Shown: piece after piece, positions 22,233-29,740 of the stretch
Layout of the letters: each line of letters begins with the position of its first letter
How positions within the stretch are numbered: position 1 is the stretch's first letter
From: Desulfofundulus thermobenzoicus
GTDB lineage: Bacteria; Bacillota; Desulfotomaculia; Desulfotomaculales; Desulfovirgulaceae
Length of the DNA: 42,789 bases
Reading direction: 5' to 3'
Assembly: GCF_009428905.1 (NCBI RefSeq)
Contig: NZ_WHYR01000028.1
Coordinates: 1-42,789 of the forward strand
The notes under the pieces: generated by a model
The model's database searches: none
What the model saw: only the letters and a program-made list of their open reading frames with translations
Told to the model about the DNA's origin: nothing
Program-made: the position numbers and the translations under genes

Positions 22233-24308
22233 TTGTGGAAAGCATGGAAAACATTTTTGGTGTTGGTTTTGTTGGTAGCCCTTATTTTGAACACTGTATC
22301 ACCTGTATTTGCAGCTGAATGGGATAAGGTTAGTAACCACCAACCCCCCGCCGCCTATGCCGCCAATGGCATAAACACCTACAGCCGGGGCCAGTACGAA
22401 GACTTTTTCATCAACTACAACGGCAATGAACTGGGCACGGACGGGGCCGTGTGGGTAGGAAGCCTCTACCCGGTGGACGTGTTCGACAAATACGTGGGCG
22501 CGCACGAGTCCTTCGGCTACCCGGCGGTGAGTGACACGAACTTGAACAACCCGTACCGGTCGCAAAACCTGCAGGATATCAAGAATTTTCTCCTTGGGTT
22601 CCAGATTCCGCAGGACAGCGGCTACTACTTGATCTCCATGGACTACAACGAGAATCTGTTGAAAGATGTGCTTGTGCCGGGGACGACTTATTACACAAAA
22701 CCAATCTGGCCCCTGTCCAGCGCCATCCGGGACCTGCCGCTGGACGTGACGGTCCAGGACATCCCGGGGGAACAGGTTAGGGCGTGGAACCCTCCTACGC
22801 CGCCCGGTGACATAGGCCAGGAACAAATCGACTGCATCAAAAACGACGGCTCCGGTTTCGAAGGCCAATCCTACTACGTCAAAGAAATGGGCAGCGGCTC
22901 CACGCCCAGCCTGTGGCAGAAGGCCCGGGTTTTCGTCGGCGACCCCAAAGGCCCGACGAACCTGACCCAGAAAGAAGCCGCCGCTTTGATGGCCAACAAC
23001 ATCGGGAGGGGCGCGGGCGACGGCCAGAGCACGGCCCCCGGCTATCCCACGCAGTGGTACCCCGAAAAAACCTGGCGCGGCCAGTGCGGGGTATCCTTCC
23101 CGTACAACATTTTCGTGACCGACGTGCAAAAGGTGCCGGATACGGATGACGGCAAATCGGCCCTGTACGACTGGTCTGTGATTAACCAGACTCCGCTGTG
23201 GCTCAAAGGCATCACCGTGCGGGTATACACCCGGGGGAAAACCACCGGGACGTGGAACCTGGTGGCAACGTATGCCAACGTGGACATCCCCCCGTTCTAC
23301 CAGTTTGACGACGACAGACCCGTGGTATCAAGAAACAACAAAGACATAGCGCATCAGAGAATGGGCAACTGGGTGGCGGCGAAACCCAATCATCTCACAT
23401 ACGTGCCCAAACCGGCCGAAGATTACGACGTGATAGTTACGGCCAACGTCAACCTGAACATCCAGGGTGGCCATTTATCCTTTCCTTCGGCTGTCATCGA
23501 TTACGGAATGACGGCCACATACGGGAGCAAGAAGCTCTATGGCGCCATAGCGCCGCCCGGGTTGCCCCCGGGGGAAACGAAAGAAATGTGGGACAGGGCT
23601 TCGTCCATTTTAGGCGTATCCCTGCCCCGGGGCTACAACGAAAACATAGATCGGGCCTCCGACACGGGCGCTCCGCCGCCCGGAGGCGGAGGCGGCGGTG
23701 GTGGCGGCGGGGAACCGCCGGTACTACCCGGCAACCTTGCGGTTACCAGGGTAGAGTATGACGGCTCGCGTATAACCGGCTACTTCCGTTCTACTTTTCC
23801 CGTTGGCGGTAAAGTGAATATCCGTTTCTACAAGCAGGACAAAAACGGCAATATATCATATGTTGCAGGCGTAATGGATCGCTTGATTGAGCCAAACAGC
23901 GATTTTGTTGAATCAATTCCTGCTTTTAACCTGACGAATTACATCATCATAGCCTCAATTGACTACAGCTATTCCGGCGGCACCTGGCAGAAAGAACAGT
24001 ACCGGCGGAATGACGGCACAAGCCAGGAAGAAACTACTTACGAGGACAATAAGGCCTCAACGGGGAAGGATGAGGAACCGCCAAAACCGCCGGAAAAGAG
24101 CTTTACCATCGATAAAGCCACGGGCTATTACTGGCCCGTGAAATGGGAAAAGACGCCCAGATACCGTACCGAAAAAAGGCGGGTCTGGCAGGATGACTGG
24201 CAGGAGGTGCCGGTTAACTTCGCGCCGGAACCGAAGATACGCGTGAGGCTAAGACCCGACGGGGATAACTGGGAGCAGTTGCCGGACGGCAGATGGGTAC
24301 AAAGGTGA
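22233..24308 (+). CDS. Large secreted protein with conserved core and poly-Gly linker
   Basis: 691 residues. A signal peptide (LVLLVALILNTVSPVFAAEW) is followed by the core shared with the truncated copy (residues about 38-100: AANGINTYSRGQYEDFF, VGSLYPVDVFDKYVG). A long domain without recognised motifs runs to residue about 480 and includes GRGAGDGQSTAPGYPTQWYP. Then come a PPPG-Gly10 linker (about 481-493), a second beta-rich domain, and a tail rich in Arg and Trp (EKRRVWQDDWQEVP, WEQLPDGRWVQR). No sortase motif or membrane anchor is seen. TTG 22233 has GGGGAG at 22220-22225. It sits between a surface protein and another secreted protein, so a role at the cell surface is inferred. Family not recognised. 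Confidence 0.8.
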   Translation: MWKAWKTFLVLVLLVALILNTVSPVFAAEWDKVSNHQPPAAYAANGINTYSRGQYEDFFINYNGNELGTDGAVWVGSLYPVDVFDKYVGAHESFGYPAVSDTNLNNPYRSQNLQDIKNFLLGFQIPQDSGYYLISMDYNENLLKDVLVPGTTYYTKPIWPLSSAIRDLPLDVTVQDIPGEQVRAWNPPTPPGDIGQEQIDCIKNDGSGFEGQSYYVKEMGSGSTPSLWQKARVFVGDPKGPTNLTQKEAAALMANNIGRGAGDGQSTAPGYPTQWYPEKTWRGQCGVSFPYNIFVTDVQKVPDTDDGKSALYDWSVINQTPLWLKGITVRVYTRGKTTGTWNLVATYANVDIPPFYQFDDDRPVVSRNNKDIAHQRMGNWVAAKPNHLTYVPKPAEDYDVIVTANVNLNIQGGHLSFPSAVIDYGMTATYGSKKLYGAIAPPGLPPGETKEMWDRASSILGVSLPRGYNENIDRASDTGAPPPGGGGGGGGGGEPPVLPGNLAVTRVEYDGSRITGYFRSTFPVGGKVNIRFYKQDKNGNISYVAGVMDRLIEPNSDFVESIPAFNLTNYIIIASIDYSYSGGTWQKEQYRRNDGTSQEETTYEDNKASTGKDEEPPKPPEKSFTIDKATGYYWPVKWEKTPRYRTEKRRVWQDDWQEVPVNFAPEPKIRVRLRPDGDNWEQLPDGRWVQR
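22344..22531 (+). repeat. 188-bp conserved core repeat, copy 2
   Basis: The partner of 18583-18770. It encodes residues 38-100 of the 691-residue protein. Confidence 0.9.
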
Positions 24309-24373
24309 CAAAAACGGGCGGGGGCATATGACTGTGAAGTATTTATCGCTCTAACGGGCGACGCCCCTTTCAT

Positions 24374-24398
24374 CCCACGGGATAAGCCCGTGGGTTTT
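24374..24398 (+). terminator. Terminator after the 691-residue gene
   Basis: CCCACGGG-ATAAG-CCCGTGGG followed by TTTT. Confidence 0.8.
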
Positions 24399-24440
24399 CA
24401 GGGGCGGATTTCTATAAAGATTTGAAAGGGGGAATTTCTG

Positions 24441-26024
24441 TTGCTCCGGCTTAAGTCCAAAAGAACAGCTCTGGGGCTGTTGGCGGCGCTAATTTTTAGC
24501 CTCCCGGCGTGGGCTGGCGCCGGTACACCGGAATGGCAAGTAATTAACGGGCAACAGGTTTACGGTTGCTGGGTTGATGTCGGCGGGACCCCGGCTTTTG
24601 TTGTTTACGACCCATCAACAGGAAAGCCCGTCAAGGACGCCGGCGGGCAGGGCAGGGCCTGGATTAACTATGGCAAGTACGTTGAGGAAGAGGAACAGGT
24701 TTTGGACGGTTATGATATTGCAACCTGGGCCGACCTTGACGAGGGCAAGCAAGAGATCAACTTAGAACCCGTGGAAGGGCCGATCTGTTTAAACGGCTTA
24801 TCTCGCGACAGTTCCAACGGGGCGCAAACCAACGCCAATACGCCCTGGCCATATCAAATTGCGGAGGATAAGACGGCAGTCGTTAAATTCAGAAACGATA
24901 CCCGGGCCGCCGTCGACGTGAATGGCGGCGATAACAACAGAGGTAATGGGGGATTTACCATCGCGCCCCGGAGCGAGATCTGGGTCAAGACACCCTGGCC
25001 GGCCGTGACCGGCACCGGAACCATGGCCGATGCCGCCCAGCTGAGCCAGGCCTGGCAGGGGGAATATCATATGACAGCCATCCATGACCCCTTCGCTTAT
25101 ACAGAAACAATCCCGGCCTACTCCATGCCGGTGGCGATATTATACAGAGATAAAGGGACGATCTGGGACCGGGGCAACTCCTACGACGGCAATCGCAAAG
25201 GGCCGTTCTATGCCTATTCAGAGAGCGGTATGTACGTGGAACCTACGGTAAACATACCCTGGATTGACCTGTGGCGCACCTGGAGCAGGGATGAAAACGT
25301 GGAGGCTGGCATGGAGTTGTGGGGGGAAGACTGGCGCAGGTGGATCCTCGAACGCTTGCCCTGGAGCCCGTCCGGACCCGGTTTGCTTGTGGCCGAACCC
25401 GCCTTTGCCCGGAAGTACACCTTTATCCCTTCCCCGGATAACCCTAACAAAGGTGAGCTGCGTACAGACGTGGTGCCAGGGTACAGGATAAGCGCACCAG
25501 GTGCTGAAAGCATTACCGGGGAAATCAGCATAACGTCTCGCAATACTGTAAGCCTTACATTAAAGAACGGCACGCCATTTGCTGTGTCAGGGAATCTGGG
25601 GGCGGTAATAATAGACTATACCTATCGGGATTATGACCCGGATACGGGCGATTATAGAGAGTTTTCCGACAGGGAAGTTAAGGAGGTGCCGTTCGTAACT
25701 TTGCCGCCCTTCGGCAGTACAAGTATGGAATTTAGTATTACGTACCGATTGTTGGATATAAACATTACCGAGGCGAGCTTTACCAAAACTTACTACCAAC
25801 CAAAGCCTTATAAATACATTACGACCCACGGCACTTTCGATACCAGGGATTACGTTAACCGCGGGAATTATATCCTGGGTTACTCCCCCACTTTCGGGGT
25901 ACGCACTGGCGTTTACCCGGCGGAATTTTTTCCGGTCTTCCCCCGGGTGCCGGATAAAGTAGTTTTTGATTTTTGGTACATCAGTGGAAGTGGGACCCAG
26001 TGGAAAATCGGTCCAGCAAGTTAA
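24441..26024 (+). CDS. Secreted protein of unknown function
   Basis: 527 residues. A signal peptide (TALGLLAALIFSLPAWAGAG) precedes a beta-rich, Trp/Tyr-rich protein without cysteine pairs or recognised catalytic motifs. Segments include YGCWVDVGGTPAFVVYDPST, WPYQIAEDKTAVVKFRN and YRISAPGAESITGEISITS. The region at about residues 360-455 looks like a single beta-sandwich, and the end has YYQPKPYKYITTHGTFDTRD. TTG 24441 follows GAAAGGGGGAA. A terminator separates it from the upstream secreted protein gene, so it may be transcribed separately. The tone (secreted, aromatic-rich, next to copper-amine-oxidase-N proteins) suggests a cell-envelope component. Confidence 0.75.
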   Translation: MLRLKSKRTALGLLAALIFSLPAWAGAGTPEWQVINGQQVYGCWVDVGGTPAFVVYDPSTGKPVKDAGGQGRAWINYGKYVEEEEQVLDGYDIATWADLDEGKQEINLEPVEGPICLNGLSRDSSNGAQTNANTPWPYQIAEDKTAVVKFRNDTRAAVDVNGGDNNRGNGGFTIAPRSEIWVKTPWPAVTGTGTMADAAQLSQAWQGEYHMTAIHDPFAYTETIPAYSMPVAILYRDKGTIWDRGNSYDGNRKGPFYAYSESGMYVEPTVNIPWIDLWRTWSRDENVEAGMELWGEDWRRWILERLPWSPSGPGLLVAEPAFARKYTFIPSPDNPNKGELRTDVVPGYRISAPGAESITGEISITSRNTVSLTLKNGTPFAVSGNLGAVIIDYTYRDYDPDTGDYREFSDREVKEVPFVTLPPFGSTSMEFSITYRLLDINITEASFTKTYYQPKPYKYITTHGTFDTRDYVNRGNYILGYSPTFGVRTGVYPAEFFPVFPRVPDKVVFDFWYISGSGTQWKIGPAS

Positions 26025-26529
26025 CAAGGTCGGCTGGGATCCTGCGACACGGGCCGTGAGCGTTGCAAGATAGCGAAGCAGGAAGAGAATTACCATCGTT
26101 GATCGGGGCCGGATGCCTTTTCCCCAAGGGCGTCCGGTTTTCCTGTTGGGGCTGAGCCTCCCCATGGCTAAAGCCAGGGGCTACCGCGCCGGGAAAGGTT
26201 TGGTGTCAACCCGGCATTTGCCGGGAAGGCCCGGTCCATAGACGTCTACTACTTCACCATGCGGCTACGCAGATACGTGAATGCTGTAGGATGAGTATAC
26301 ACATCTGTTCCCCCTTATTCTGTTGATGTGGCAATTACCATTATAAGGGGAGCGCTGTGGATACTCAACCACCTGGGGGGCAAGGCCGGGTGGCTGATTT
26401 ATATCCCAGTTAGTTCCAATCTGTCAACCTATATCCAATGTAGCACAGGCCAGGGGTTTCCGCGGGAAGTGGTTCGGGTGTTAACTGGAACGAAAAAGAT
26501 AGGTGTGGAAAAAGTGGTGAGGAAACAAG
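26025..26529. other. Gene-poor stretch
   Basis: I find no credible gene here. It contains a terminator (26109-26141), GC-rich inverted segments around 26180-26235 (for example CCCGGCATTTGCCGGG near 26212), and a frame through 26190-26292 ending YVNAVG that looks like a degraded gene end but matches no family I know. The open frame at 26328-26543 lacks a ribosome binding site. Transposon debris is possible but not shown. Confidence 0.5.
26109..26141 (+). terminator. Terminator
   Basis: CCGGATGCC (26109-26117) pairs with GGCGTCCGG (26129-26137), one G-T pair, followed by TTTT. A similar hairpin ending GTCCGGTTTTT lies at 28377-28410. Confidence 0.7.
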
Positions 26530-26775
26530 ATGTGCTATCTTAAAAAATTGCTGAGCATATTTTTATTAGGTTCTTTATTCTTTTTTTCCTTGGGAATTTC
26601 ACTTAATGTCGCATCCATTCAAACTCAAACTATCTTTCACAATCGAGCGTATGAAACCATCTCCTCTTGTATTGACTTGTGTCTTTTTATAAGCCTTACT
26701 TTCTTATTTATTTCGTTATGGTTGGGCATTGTTATGGTTTATTTAAAGTATTGCAGGAATACTGCCAAGCAATAA
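26530..26775 (+). CDS. Small AT-rich two-helix membrane protein
   Basis: 81 residues with two membrane helices (LLSIFLLGSLFFFSLGISLNV and CLFISLTFLFISLWLGIVMVYL). ATG 26530 is preceded by GTGAGGAAACAAG, a moderate binding site. The AT content matches the other small membrane genes at 11750-15403. No family recognised; one of several orphan-like genes in this patch. Confidence 0.45.
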   Translation: MCYLKKLLSIFLLGSLFFFSLGISLNVASIQTQTIFHNRAYETISSCIDLCLFISLTFLFISLWLGIVMVYLKYCRNTAKQ

Positions 26776-27189
26776 TGAAATTATCTCAAGCAGATATTTC
26801 ACAAGGAGAACTTCCACTTGAACATATGCTATTGCCAGCGAAAGAGACAATATCAATGAAAACAGATAGGTTTCATATCGCCAGGAAAGGTAAACATTGA
26901 GCAAGCTAAATATATTTAAAAGCAGTTGTAGGAATTTGAAGGCATCGTTGCTTGATAATGTAGAAGAAATATCACGAATACTTTTCATGACCTGCAAAAA
27001 GGTTGAAGGAGAAATAAGCAGATCAATTAGTGATGCTTTAAGCACTGTTTCTTGTATATGAGGAGGTGGGATATAAAATGGCAAAGAAGCTTCAGCGAGC
27101 ATCCCATACAACTGATTCGCTAAAAAACCATAAATAGCGCCCATTTCGTTTGTGAATATAAAAAGAGCGATGGCAACAAAAAGAGGCAC
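26743..27189 (-). CDS. Possible AT-rich membrane protein
   Basis: A 148-residue minus-strand frame with an N-terminal hydrophobic segment and two C-terminal helices (FSLILSLSLAIAYVQVEVLL, LLEIISLLLGSIPAIL). The GTG start at 27189 has only a weak binding site (AGAGAAAG), and the plus strand carries competing short frames, including TTG 26897 to TGA 27061 with AGGAAAGG upstream. Hydrophobic open frames arise easily in AT-rich antisense DNA, so this is a weak call. Confidence 0.28.
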   Translation of the reverse strand: MPLFVAIALFIFTNEMGAIYGFLANQLYGMLAEASLPFYIPPPHIQETVLKASLIDLLISPSTFLQVMKSIRDISSTLSSNDAFKFLQLLLNIFSLLNVYLSWRYETYLFSLILSLSLAIAYVQVEVLLVKYLLEIISLLLGSIPAIL

Positions 27190-27237
27190 AAGGGGGTCTT
27201 TCTCTGTTTTTATCTTTTTCCTCCGGAGGTAATTGTC

Positions 27238-27672
27238 ATGGTTAATTTACAATTAACAACAACGATTGTAATGTCGATAAGTTACATTGCTCTGTTTATT
27301 TTACGGTTGACAAAAGACCTTGCTCTATTCAAAACCGGGATTTGGGTTTACGTGTTTTTCTGGACCCTTGTGGTTTACTGGACAAGTTACATATGCTTTT
27401 GGGTATTGGCAATATATAGTGGTATTGTATACCGTCGGGAAATTTTGAAGTTTGTGAATACATGTTGTATGTTTCGGATGCAAAGGAGTATTCAATGCAG
27501 TATGATAAATTCATGGCTAACCTTCATGTTCACATGCTTTTGGCTGCCTGCATTGGTTCCTTTCGCCTCATTAAAAATCTCAGTTACAATTGGACTGCTG
27601 GCGGCTATTATCTCATTTTCCTTACCGCTGCTTTTGAATCCTGCTACCGATAATAGATCTTCTTCACCATAA
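27238..27672 (+). CDS. AT-rich membrane protein
   Basis: 144 residues with about four membrane helices (TIVMSISYIALFILRLT, GIWVYVFFWTLVVYWTSYICFW, LTFMFTCFWLPALVPFASL, ISVTIGLLAAIISFSLPLLL). GGAGGTAATTGTC directly before ATG 27238 is a good binding site. It is the best supported of the three AT-rich frames here. Function and family unknown. Confidence 0.6.
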   Translation: MVNLQLTTTIVMSISYIALFILRLTKDLALFKTGIWVYVFFWTLVVYWTSYICFWVLAIYSGIVYRREILKFVNTCCMFRMQRSIQCSMINSWLTFMFTCFWLPALVPFASLKISVTIGLLAAIISFSLPLLLNPATDNRSSSP

Positions 27673-27717
27673 TTCGACTCAATTCGAGATCGGTTACTGG
27701 CTTGGCATCTTCTTGCT

Positions 27718-27929
27718 ATGCCTTGTCCTGGACGTGGACGACTTTATCACTCTTTTCGGCAATACCTGTACGGCAGTTTCGTGCCGCCGGAGAGACAGAG
27801 ACACTGGAGGCGGTTTAAATGCCTCAACTGCGGCGTAGAGTTTTTAACCAAAATGCGGAACGAAAGTTCTGCAGCAAAACCTGCGCGGCGGCATGGAACA
27901 ATAAAAGCAGGGCCGGAAAGAGAGCATGA
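27718..27929 (+). pseudogene. Small zinc-finger gene with frameshift at a T5 run
   Basis: One frame encodes HWRRFKCLNCGVEF. After TTTTT (27843-27847) the neighbouring frame continues FNQNAERKFCSKTCAAAWNN and ends at TGA 27927-27929. Together they form a CxxC ... CxxxC zinc-binding module of the kind seen in small phage and plasmid proteins; one additional T would join them. The start is unclear (GTG 27781 is one possibility). It is a broken gene or sequence error. The frame then runs on into an unrelated transporter fragment. Confidence 0.6.
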
Positions 27930-27939
27930 TAAGCCGGGT

Positions 27940-28098
27940 ACCTTTTCCACGGCGTACCCGTTGCTGGCGTTGAATTTCGTGCTGGTGCAGGTAGCCGGGA
28001 CGGCGTTCTTCGGAGAACCATTCACTGCGGCGAAGGGGGTAGGGCTGGTGTTGATTGTGGCCGGAGTGTGGGCGATACAAGGGGGGAGCAAGAACTGA
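27940..28098 (+). pseudogene. C-terminal fragment of a small drug/metabolite transporter
   Basis: The last 50 codons before 28098 read FSTAYPLLALNFVLVQVAGT AFFGEPFTAAKGVGLVLIVA GVWAI, a typical end of EamA or SMR-type transporters (two membrane helices with an FGEPFT loop between). No upstream part of the transporter exists in the window; the preceding sequence is a zinc-finger remnant. Confidence 0.65.
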
Positions 28099-28367
28099 TG
28101 GAATCGGACGGTGCTGTTCTGCAAAAACTCGCTTCCTTGGCGTTATCCGAAAATCCGAAGATGCGCTGGCATGCGGTGCGCCACCCAGGGTGCCCGGAAT
28201 ACCTGGCGCTCTTTCTGGTGGACGATCCCGACCCCCAGGTACGGCTGGGGGCGCTGTGCCGGCTGGTTCTGTGCGGGGAAGTGGACAGCAGGACGGCCGG
28301 GAAGATGGCGGGGCCAGGTGTGCAGTTTGATGCTCTGCTGGGGTTGTTCGGGCCGGTGAGCAGGTAG
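28098..28367 (+). CDS. Small HEAT/variant leucine-rich-repeat protein
   Basis: 89 residues built from two or three short helical repeats: LASLALSENPKMRWHAVRHP, GCPEYLALFLVDDPDPQVRL and GALCRLVLCGEV. The AxHPxxPxxxLxxLxxDxDxxVR pattern is that of variant leucine-rich repeats or HEAT-like repeats. Such proteins usually mediate protein contacts. ATG 28098 overlaps the previous stop by one base and has GGGGGGAGC at 28081-28089. Specific role unknown. Confidence 0.6.
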   Translation: MESDGAVLQKLASLALSENPKMRWHAVRHPGCPEYLALFLVDDPDPQVRLGALCRLVLCGEVDSRTAGKMAGPGVQFDALLGLFGPVSR

Positions 28368-28376
28368 TTTACCAAA

Positions 28377-28410
28377 GGCCGGGTGCTTCTTTCGGGGGTG
28401 TCCGGTTTTT
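28377..28410 (+). terminator. Terminator
   Basis: GGCCGGGTGC ... GGTGTCCGG with G-T pairs, then TTTTT. It lies between convergent genes. Confidence 0.65.
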
Positions 28411-28439
28411 ATTTCACGAAAACTTTTGTTACGGGTTGG

Positions 28440-28748
28440 TTAAAAAGCGGGAACGTCTCCCGTTTTTGCCGCGTCCGGCACCAGGTCCAGTTTAACCTGT
28501 AACCCCAAATTTTTAGCTATTTTTTCAAGCGAACGCAGAGAAGGTAAGTGCTTCCCGCTCTCCAATCGAGCTATGACCGATTGCGGAACCCCAGCCCTGC
28601 GGGCCAATTCTTGCTGGGTGAGGTTTAAGTCCAGGCGCAGTTTGATTAAGGCGCGGGCAACTTGGTAGTTAAGCTCGCCCTCTTCCCAGGCTTGACAAAA
28701 GGTTGGGTCTTTTAGTTGCTCTTTCAGATGTTCCCTAAACGTGGTCAT
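28440..28748 (-). CDS. higA: HigA-type XRE antitoxin
   Basis: 102 residues. An N-terminal helical cap (FREHLKEQLKDPTFCQAWEE) is followed by GELNYQVARALIKLRLDLNL, a helix-turn-helix (TQQELARRAGVPQSVIARLE) and the HigA end (LEKIAKNLGLQVKLDLVP). It neutralises the HigB RNase encoded 3 bp upstream on the same strand and represses the operon, probably by binding the palindrome at 29114-29133. It resembles the orphan antitoxin at 15946-16239 in architecture. Confidence 0.9.
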   Translation of the reverse strand: MTTFREHLKEQLKDPTFCQAWEEGELNYQVARALIKLRLDLNLTQQELARRAGVPQSVIARLESGKHLPSLRSLEKIAKNLGLQVKLDLVPDAAKTGDVPAF

Positions 28749-28751
28749 TTT

Positions 28752-29093
28752 TTAAGCCTCCTTCCATTGTCTTAGTCGTTCGGCGGCCAACCGGATGTCT
28801 TTAAGAGGGATTCGTTGGCCCTTTTTGGTTATTGCGTGGAGCAGAACTATTTTGCCTTTTCCGTGGCCGAAGAAGATGCGGAAGGTGTTTCTGTTTCCTT
28901 GAACCCTTAATTCCCAGAGGGAGGGCTCTCCGGTAATGTTTTTGACATGGGGCTGGCCGAGCCGGGGCCAAAACTCTTCGAGCAGGGAAAAGCCGCGAAA
29001 AATGCGGCTTTTGTCCTTTGCCGATAAAGCATTAATGAAATCCTTGACTGGTTCTTTCCCGCTTGAAAGATGGAAATATTCAATTTCAACCAT
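28752..29093 (-). CDS. higB: HigB-type (gp49-like RelE superfamily) toxin
   Basis: 113 residues with the pattern of phage-derived gp49/HigB ribosome-dependent RNases: EYFHLSSGKEPVKDFINALS, a helix ending LLEEFWPRLGQPHVKNI, LWELRVQGNRNTFRIFFGHG, then IVLLHAITKKGQRIPLKDIR. The last segment matches the typical C-terminus. ATG 29093 lies 8 nt after GGAGG; the frame's earlier start at 29108 overlaps that site. It is the first gene of the operon, with the antitoxin second, as usual for higBA. Confidence 0.9.
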   Translation of the reverse strand: MVEIEYFHLSSGKEPVKDFINALSAKDKSRIFRGFSLLEEFWPRLGQPHVKNITGEPSLWELRVQGNRNTFRIFFGHGKGKIVLLHAITKKGQRIPLKDIRLAAERLRQWKEA

Positions 29094-29112
29094 TATTTTA
29101 TCCTCCAAAATT

Positions 29113-29140
29113 ATTATAGCAAATCTGCTATAACAGTCAA
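29113..29140 (-). promoter_or_regulatory. higBA promoter with operator palindrome
   Basis: On the minus strand TTGACT (29135-29140) and TATAAT (29113-29118) are 16 bp apart. The spacer and -10 contain a perfect 8-bp inverted repeat, TTATAGCA and TGCTATAA separated by 4 bp (29114-29133). Repressor bound here would block RNA polymerase; HigA is the obvious candidate. Confidence 0.8.
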
Positions 29141-29311
29141 TAGGAGCGACGGGGCTCCGGTGGAAGTGGTCCGGGTGCCTGGGGAAGGTTGCAGGCGATG
29201 GGAATGGTTACCGGGAAGGGGTTAACGCCCCGACAAGATTAGACAGTGTTCCCCTTGCAATTGGTTCCATCTTCTGAAATAATTTTTAAAAACGTTATGG
29301 GGGCAAGAGCA

Positions 29312-29590
29312 ATGATAGTAAGATTTCCGGTGGTACTGGACAATGGTCGGGTGATTAACGGTAACGAAAAGCCTTTTGAGTTCGGAGACGGCCAAAGACA
29401 CAATGGTACCGATGCGGATGGAAATCGGGTAACCAATATAGTCGGATTTGATGGCGAGTATTTGCTTAAATGGTGCCCTCATTGCGAGGAAGTAAAAATA
29501 AGCCTGGACTTCGGCCCCGAAGGCAGGCCGGATTCCGACCAATTGCATAGGCGCGATCAGAGTTGGTGTCTGGTGTGCAGGAGACCATAA
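29312..29590 (+). CDS. Small zinc-ribbon protein of unknown function
   Basis: 92 residues. The N-terminal half is beta-rich (MIVRFPVVLDNGRVINGNEK, FEFGDGQRHNGTDADGNRV). The C-terminal half has a CPHCEEVK pair and a WCLVCRRP pair, which form a likely zinc ribbon. ATG 29312 follows GGGGG at 29299-29303; an earlier in-frame ATG at 29246 lacks a binding site. It precedes the GATC-rich leader of the methylase gene by a few bases. Similar zinc-ribbon proteins occur in mobile elements, but I do not recognise the family. Confidence 0.5.
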   Translation: MIVRFPVVLDNGRVINGNEKPFEFGDGQRHNGTDADGNRVTNIVGFDGEYLLKWCPHCEEVKISLDFGPEGRPDSDQLHRRDQSWCLVCRRP

Positions 29591-29593
29591 AAA

Positions 29594-29668
29594 GATCCAG
29601 AAAAAAGATCTAGATTAAGGAAAAAAGAGACGATCCCGCTATTTGATCGCAAATGATCAAAAATGATC
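29594..29668. promoter_or_regulatory. Cluster of six GATC sites upstream of a Dam-type methylase
   Basis: GATC occurs at 29594, 29607, 29632, 29645, 29655 and 29665. Spacings are 13, 25, 13, 10 and 10 bp, so the last three are on one face of the helix. About one site per 256 bp is expected by chance. The methylase gene starts 73 bp downstream and a candidate promoter lies between. Confidence 0.7.
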
Positions 29669-29740
29669 CCAGGTAATCTTAAACCGGATTTGCGATACCC
29701 CGCTCCTGTAGAATATTATAGATGCGGGGTGTTTTTATTT

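Noticed and set aside
24374-24398. End structure of an IS200/IS605 element
   Set aside because: The hairpin is followed by T residues and sits between two genes as a normal terminator; no transposase or guide-like sequence is present.
26328-26543. 71-codon plus-strand frame in the gene-poor stretch
   Set aside because: No ribosome binding site and no recognisable features.
26897-27061. 54-codon plus-strand frame (LSKLNIFKSSCRNL...)
   Set aside because: Weak binding site, no membrane or domain features, and competition with an antisense frame; not enough support to call.
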